In this document: positions 61,189 through 64,000 of the stretch, one piece after another
Numbering within the stretch: position 1 is the stretch's first letter
How the letters are laid out: each line of letters opens with the position of its first letter
Assembly (NCBI RefSeq): GCF_018918265.1
Contig: NZ_JAHLQC010000008.1
Span: 124,001-188,000, forward strand
Length of the DNA: 64,000 nucleotides
DNA from: Falcatimonas sp. MSJ-15
GTDB taxonomy: Bacteria; Bacillota; Clostridia; Lachnospirales; Lachnospiraceae
Direction: 5' to 3'
Position numbers and translations under genes: made by a program
The notes under the pieces: generated by a model
Told to the model about the DNA's origin: nothing
Seen by the model: the letters and a program-made list of their open reading frames with translations, nothing else
Database searches by the model: none

Positions 61189-61235
61189 TTGTGTCATTCA
61201 TTACTTATTATAATTCATGCTCTTATTTGACACAA
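61189..61235 (-). promoter_or_regulatory. GH43 promoter with flanking inverted repeat
   Basis: Minus strand: -35 TTGTGT (61230-61235), 17 bp, -10 TATAAT (61207-61212). TTGTGTCA (61189-61196) and TGACACAA (61228-61235) form a perfect 8-bp inverted repeat with a 31-bp gap. One arm overlaps the -35 box and the other lies just past the start site. It is a candidate operator for a sugar-responsive regulator. Confidence 0.65.
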
Positions 61236-61311
61236 AATGCATTTGTTTAGTTCCTATACTAATTATAGTGTACATTACGAACATATAAAAATCAATACAA
61301 TTTTATATAAT

Positions 61312-61382
61312 TTGTATAATTAAATATTGTATCTTATACATTCACTGTGCTAGAATATGAAAGTCTATTGGTTATACCAATA
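61312..61382 (+). promoter_or_regulatory. MATE gene promoter and leader inverted repeat
   Basis: Plus strand: -35 TTGTAT (61312-61317), 17 bp, -10 TATACA (61335-61340). TATTGGT/ACCAATA with a 3-bp centre (61366-61382) lies in the leader and may be an operator. Confidence 0.6.
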
Positions 61383-61413
61383 TCAAATGATATTTTTTAC
61401 AGAGGTGATTGAT

Positions 61414-62775
61414 ATGCAAAACGATATGACTGAGGGTGCAATTACTCCAAAGTTAATCAAATTCACAATTCCACTTGTGCTTGGCAATCTGTTCCAGCTT
61501 ACATATAATGCTATTGATACAATTATTGTCGGCAGATATGTAGGTAAGAATGCTCTTGCCGCCGTAGGCAGTTCAGGTCCTATCATGAATATGGCAATTC
61601 TGTTTATAAGCGGAATGTGTATGGGTGCCGGAATTCTTATGAGTTCTAAATATGGTGCGAAAAAATATGATGAACTTAACCGTCAGATAAGCACTACAAT
61701 GATAGGTGGTCTTATATTCTCTATAGTTCTCTCATTGATTATGTTCATAATTGCAAAACCGGTTCTTGTCATTATGAATGTTCCTGATGAGATTCTCTAT
61801 GACTCATCTGTCTACCTTAAAGTGGTATTTGCAGGACTTATATTTACTTTTATCTATAATTTTTTCTCCCAGACTATGCGTGCTCTTGGAGATAGTAAGA
61901 CACCACTTTATTTTCTTATAATAAGTTCTGTAATTAATGCAGTTGGTGATTTATTCTTCGTTGTAACACTTAATATGGGAGTATTTGGAAGTGCTATATC
62001 GACTGTTTTAAGTGAACTAATAAGCTGTATTCTATGTATTATATATGTTAAATACAAAATTCCACTTCTACATCTTGGCAAGAAGTGGCTTGTATTTGAA
62101 AAAAGCATTATGGTTACTACATTTAGATATAGTATAACAAGTGCACTGCAGCAGATGTGTGTACAACTTGGTAAGGTTGTTGTTCAGGTTGTAATCAATG
62201 CCAAAGGTCCTGCATTCATCGCAGCTTATACAGCAATTAATAAAATTGATGATTTTACTGTAACACCTCAACAGAATATTGCTCATGCAATGACTACTTT
62301 TATAGCACAGAATCGTGGAGCAGGCGAAAAAGAACGTGAACGTGAAGGATTTAAGTGTGGTATCAAAATCGAACTTGCCTACTCACTTATTCTATGTATT
62401 GTGACTTATCTATGCTCTGATATGCTTATGGGATTATTCGTAAAAAGCAATGAGACTGAAGTTATATCACTTGGTGTAAGTTACTTAAAACTAATAAGCG
62501 TTATGTACTTCTTACCAGGAATCACCAATGGTGTCCAGGGATTCTTCCGAGGCATTGGTGATCTTAAGGTTACTCTTTATAGTACTATGACTAATATGTT
62601 TTTTAGAGCCTTATCAGCATACATTTTTATATCACTGTTGGATATGAAATTTAACAGCCTTGCACTTGCTAATATGACAGGTTGGATATTCATGCTTATC
62701 TTTGAGCTTCCTTTATTATTCAAGTGTATAAAGACTATGAGCCATACTTTCCTCCATAAGTCTATGAGAGATTGA
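61414..62775 (+). CDS. MATE family multidrug/sodium antiporter
   Basis: A 453-residue exporter with twelve membrane segments. It starts MQNDMTEGAITPKLIKFTIP and has the MATE hallmarks NLFQLTYNAIDTIIVGRYVG, AVGSSGPIMNMAILFISGMC, MRALGDSKTPLYFLIISSVI and, in the second half, ITNGVQGFFRGIGDLKVTLY. The group is DinF/NorM-like, widespread in gut Clostridia. I start at the ATG at 61414, 6 nt after GAGGTG; an upstream in-frame ATG at 61357 has no ribosome site. Its last 60 bp overlap the 3' end of the minus-strand ABC exporter gene. Confidence 0.93.
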   Translation: MQNDMTEGAITPKLIKFTIPLVLGNLFQLTYNAIDTIIVGRYVGKNALAAVGSSGPIMNMAILFISGMCMGAGILMSSKYGAKKYDELNRQISTTMIGGLIFSIVLSLIMFIIAKPVLVIMNVPDEILYDSSVYLKVVFAGLIFTFIYNFFSQTMRALGDSKTPLYFLIISSVINAVGDLFFVVTLNMGVFGSAISTVLSELISCILCIIYVKYKIPLLHLGKKWLVFEKSIMVTTFRYSITSALQQMCVQLGKVVVQVVINAKGPAFIAAYTAINKIDDFTVTPQQNIAHAMTTFIAQNRGAGEKEREREGFKCGIKIELAYSLILCIVTYLCSDMLMGLFVKSNETEVISLGVSYLKLISVMYFLPGITNGVQGFFRGIGDLKVTLYSTMTNMFFRALSAYIFISLLDMKFNSLALANMTGWIFMLIFELPLLFKCIKTMSHTFLHKSMRD

Positions 62776-64000
62776 TATAACTGTTCTTCCTTTAGATGCA
62801 TTTAACAAAGCATTTAATATATTTTTCTCTGTATTACTGTCAAGGTTGGCTGTCATCTCATCTAACAGCATTATCTCAGGATCAGATACAACTGCTCTCG
62901 CTACTTGAAGAAGTTGCATCTGTCCCTGTGATAACTCTGCTTTTTCATATAATGTATCATATCCATCTTTTAATAACATAATAACATCATGTATTCCTGC
63001 TATTTTTGCTGCGTCTATAATCTCTTCCATAGTATATGAATCATCATGTAATGTGATCTGGTCTTTTATACTTCCGGTTACAGGATGAAACTGTTGCTCG
63101 ACATAGCCAAATATTTTTCTTCTCTTATCTTCACTTATAGTATGTGCTTCTTTATCTTTTATTAATATCTGACCTTTCTGTGGTTCATAAAGTCCCATTA
63201 TAAGTCTGAATATTGTACTCTTTCCTGCTCCTGTTCTTCCAGATAATACAACTCGCTCTCCTTTTTCTATACTAAGAGAATAATTGCTAAGCACATTATT
63301 ATTGCCATCGTATGAAAAACTTACATTCCGAAATTCTATTATATTGTTGCTATTATTAGCAAATCTACTATCCGGATTATTGCTATCATTAGTGATACTA
63401 CTATTTGGATTATTGTTATCATTAGTAATACTACTATTTGGATTAATACTTGTAATACTAATAATATTACTGTTTGCATTATTACTACACTCATCATTAT
63501 GCATATCACTATGAATATCTCTCTTAATATTATTATTTACTCTATATTCATCTTCAGCACTTCTCATATATTCGTTAATTCTCTCTATTCCGGCAATCGC
63601 TGACTGGATATTCTGTATCTCCATTCCTATACTCTCAAGTGGGTCAAATACTTTACCTACATAAGATATTATAGCTACTGCACTTCCTACTGTTATTCCA
63701 AAAAAGCTGCTAAATATACCACCAAATGATGAGAATACCATGAGTATAGCAACAACAAACGAACTTATAAATATAATTATTGGCGAATATATTGAATCAT
63801 AGAGATTTGATTTATCTGTTGCTTTGTAACTTTCTTCAATATATTTGTCATATTTTTGTTCCATATATCGCTCAAGTGCAAGATTTTTAATGGTTCTTAT
63901 ATTTTTAATAGTCTCTGGAACATGATTATTAACTTTAGCTATTGCTATTCTGTTCTTAATCTGGGCAGCAAGCATTCTCTTTTGAAATTGTCTTGTCATA
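62716..64000 (-). CDS. ABC exporter (membrane domain plus ATPase), N-terminus outside window, shortened C-terminus
   Basis: At least 428 codons, open at the window edge. The visible part holds the second half of the membrane domain (SPIIIFISSFVVAILMVFSS), an Asn/Ser-rich linker encoded by a 33-bp repeat, and an ATPase with Walker A LSGRTGAGKSTIFRLIMGLY, signature AELSQGQMQLLQVARAVVSD, Walker B EIMLLDEMTANLDSNTEKNI and the switch His in VISISHRL. After the switch only about 15 residues remain, where relatives have 30 or more, so the C-terminus looks truncated where it overlaps the MATE gene. It may work as a homodimer or with a partner. Confidence 0.85.
   Translation of the reverse strand, partial: MTRQFQKRMLAAQIKNRIAIAKVNNHVPETIKNIRTIKNLALERYMEQKYDKYIEESYKATDKSNLYDSIYSPIIIFISSFVVAILMVFSSFGGIFSSFFGITVGSAVAIISYVGKVFDPLESIGMEIQNIQSAIAGIERINEYMRSAEDEYRVNNNIKRDIHSDMHNDECSNNANSNIISITSINPNSSITNDNNNPNSSITNDSNNPDSRFANNSNNIIEFRNVSFSYDGNNNVLSNYSLSIEKGERVVLSGRTGAGKSTIFRLIMGLYEPQKGQILIKDKEAHTISEDKRRKIFGYVEQQFHPVTGSIKDQITLHDDSYTMEEIIDAAKIAGIHDVIMLLKDGYDTLYEKAELSQGQMQLLQVARAVVSDPEIMLLDEMTANLDSNTEKNILNALLNASKGRTVISISHRLMEESMAHSLYTLE
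63368..63460. repeat. 33-bp repeat in the ABC exporter linker
   Basis: Two full units (63368-63400 and 63401-63433) and a partial third encode repeats of the NPNSSITND type between the membrane domain and the ATPase. The repeat is in frame and the linker is unusually Asn/Ser-rich. Confidence 0.85.

Overview
The window is AT-rich and looks like part of the chromosome of a low-GC, Gram-positive, probably anaerobic and spore-forming Clostridia member. Lachnospiraceae is the best guess. This is inferred from gene content: an alpha/beta-type spore protein, a YlbJ-like sporulation membrane protein, a T-box in front of serS, a CIRCE operator, Asp23/FakA, OhrR, and a pilus locus ending in a DUF5057 protein. 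I saw no tRNA, rRNA, CRISPR array, intact transposase or prophage. Almost every gene lies on the minus strand. Strong GGAGG-type ribosome sites let me correct many starts.

Layout. 1-5.7 kb: a six-gene minus operon (pepD, relQ, rsmF, rluB-like, HAD phosphatase, ygiQ; ygiQ is cut by the window edge). 5.7-9.7 kb: ylbJ-like (+), rsmD-coaD-coiled-coil protein (-), a histidine phosphatase and a spore protein (+). 9.8-20.8 kb: DUF4261 protein, recG, serS with its T-box leader, a small Cys-rich RiPP-like peptide gene, fakA with its Asp23 partner, a small membrane protein, pyk, and a rhomboid-like zinc-ribbon protein. 20.9-37.9 kb: a complete type IV pilus operon, transcribed as pilB-pilT-pilC-pilA-pilD-pilM/N fusion-pilO-four pseudopilins-DUF5057. 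38-43.6 kb: an orphan plus-strand gene, the patB/metB sulfur amino acid pair, tcdA and a lipoprotein. 43.7-50 kb: a fructose PTS operon carrying the general PTS proteins (fruK-fruA-ptsH-ptsI-fruR). 50.5-56 kb: lon under HrcA/CIRCE control, then a redox and peroxide cluster (ohrR, trxA, a thioredoxin reductase with no recognisable NADPH site, and a glutathione peroxidase reduced to its two ends) and a ZIP metal transporter. 56-64 kb: small membrane and regulatory genes among unusual repeats, an AEC transporter, a GH43 glycosidase, a MATE exporter, and a partial ABC exporter that overlaps the MATE gene tail to tail.

How it fits together. The pilus operon has everything needed for assembly (PilB), retraction (PilT), platform (PilC), alignment complex (PilM/N, PilO), processing (PilD) and a major pilin. 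Its last five genes copy the logic of the proteobacterial minor-pilin/PilY1 cluster, with a 1408-residue secreted DUF5057 protein in the PilY1 position. Two hairpins inside the operon probably set the pilin excess. This is my best candidate for an under-described system. Other points of interest are the RiPP-like precursor with no modification genes nearby, the ferredoxin-type thioredoxin reductase candidate, the collapsed peroxidase behind an OhrR-like operator, a leader with interleaved pairings between fruA and ptsH, an approximately 109-nt structured RNA at 56.4 kb, and a 54-bp repeat pair resembling IS200/IS605 ends.
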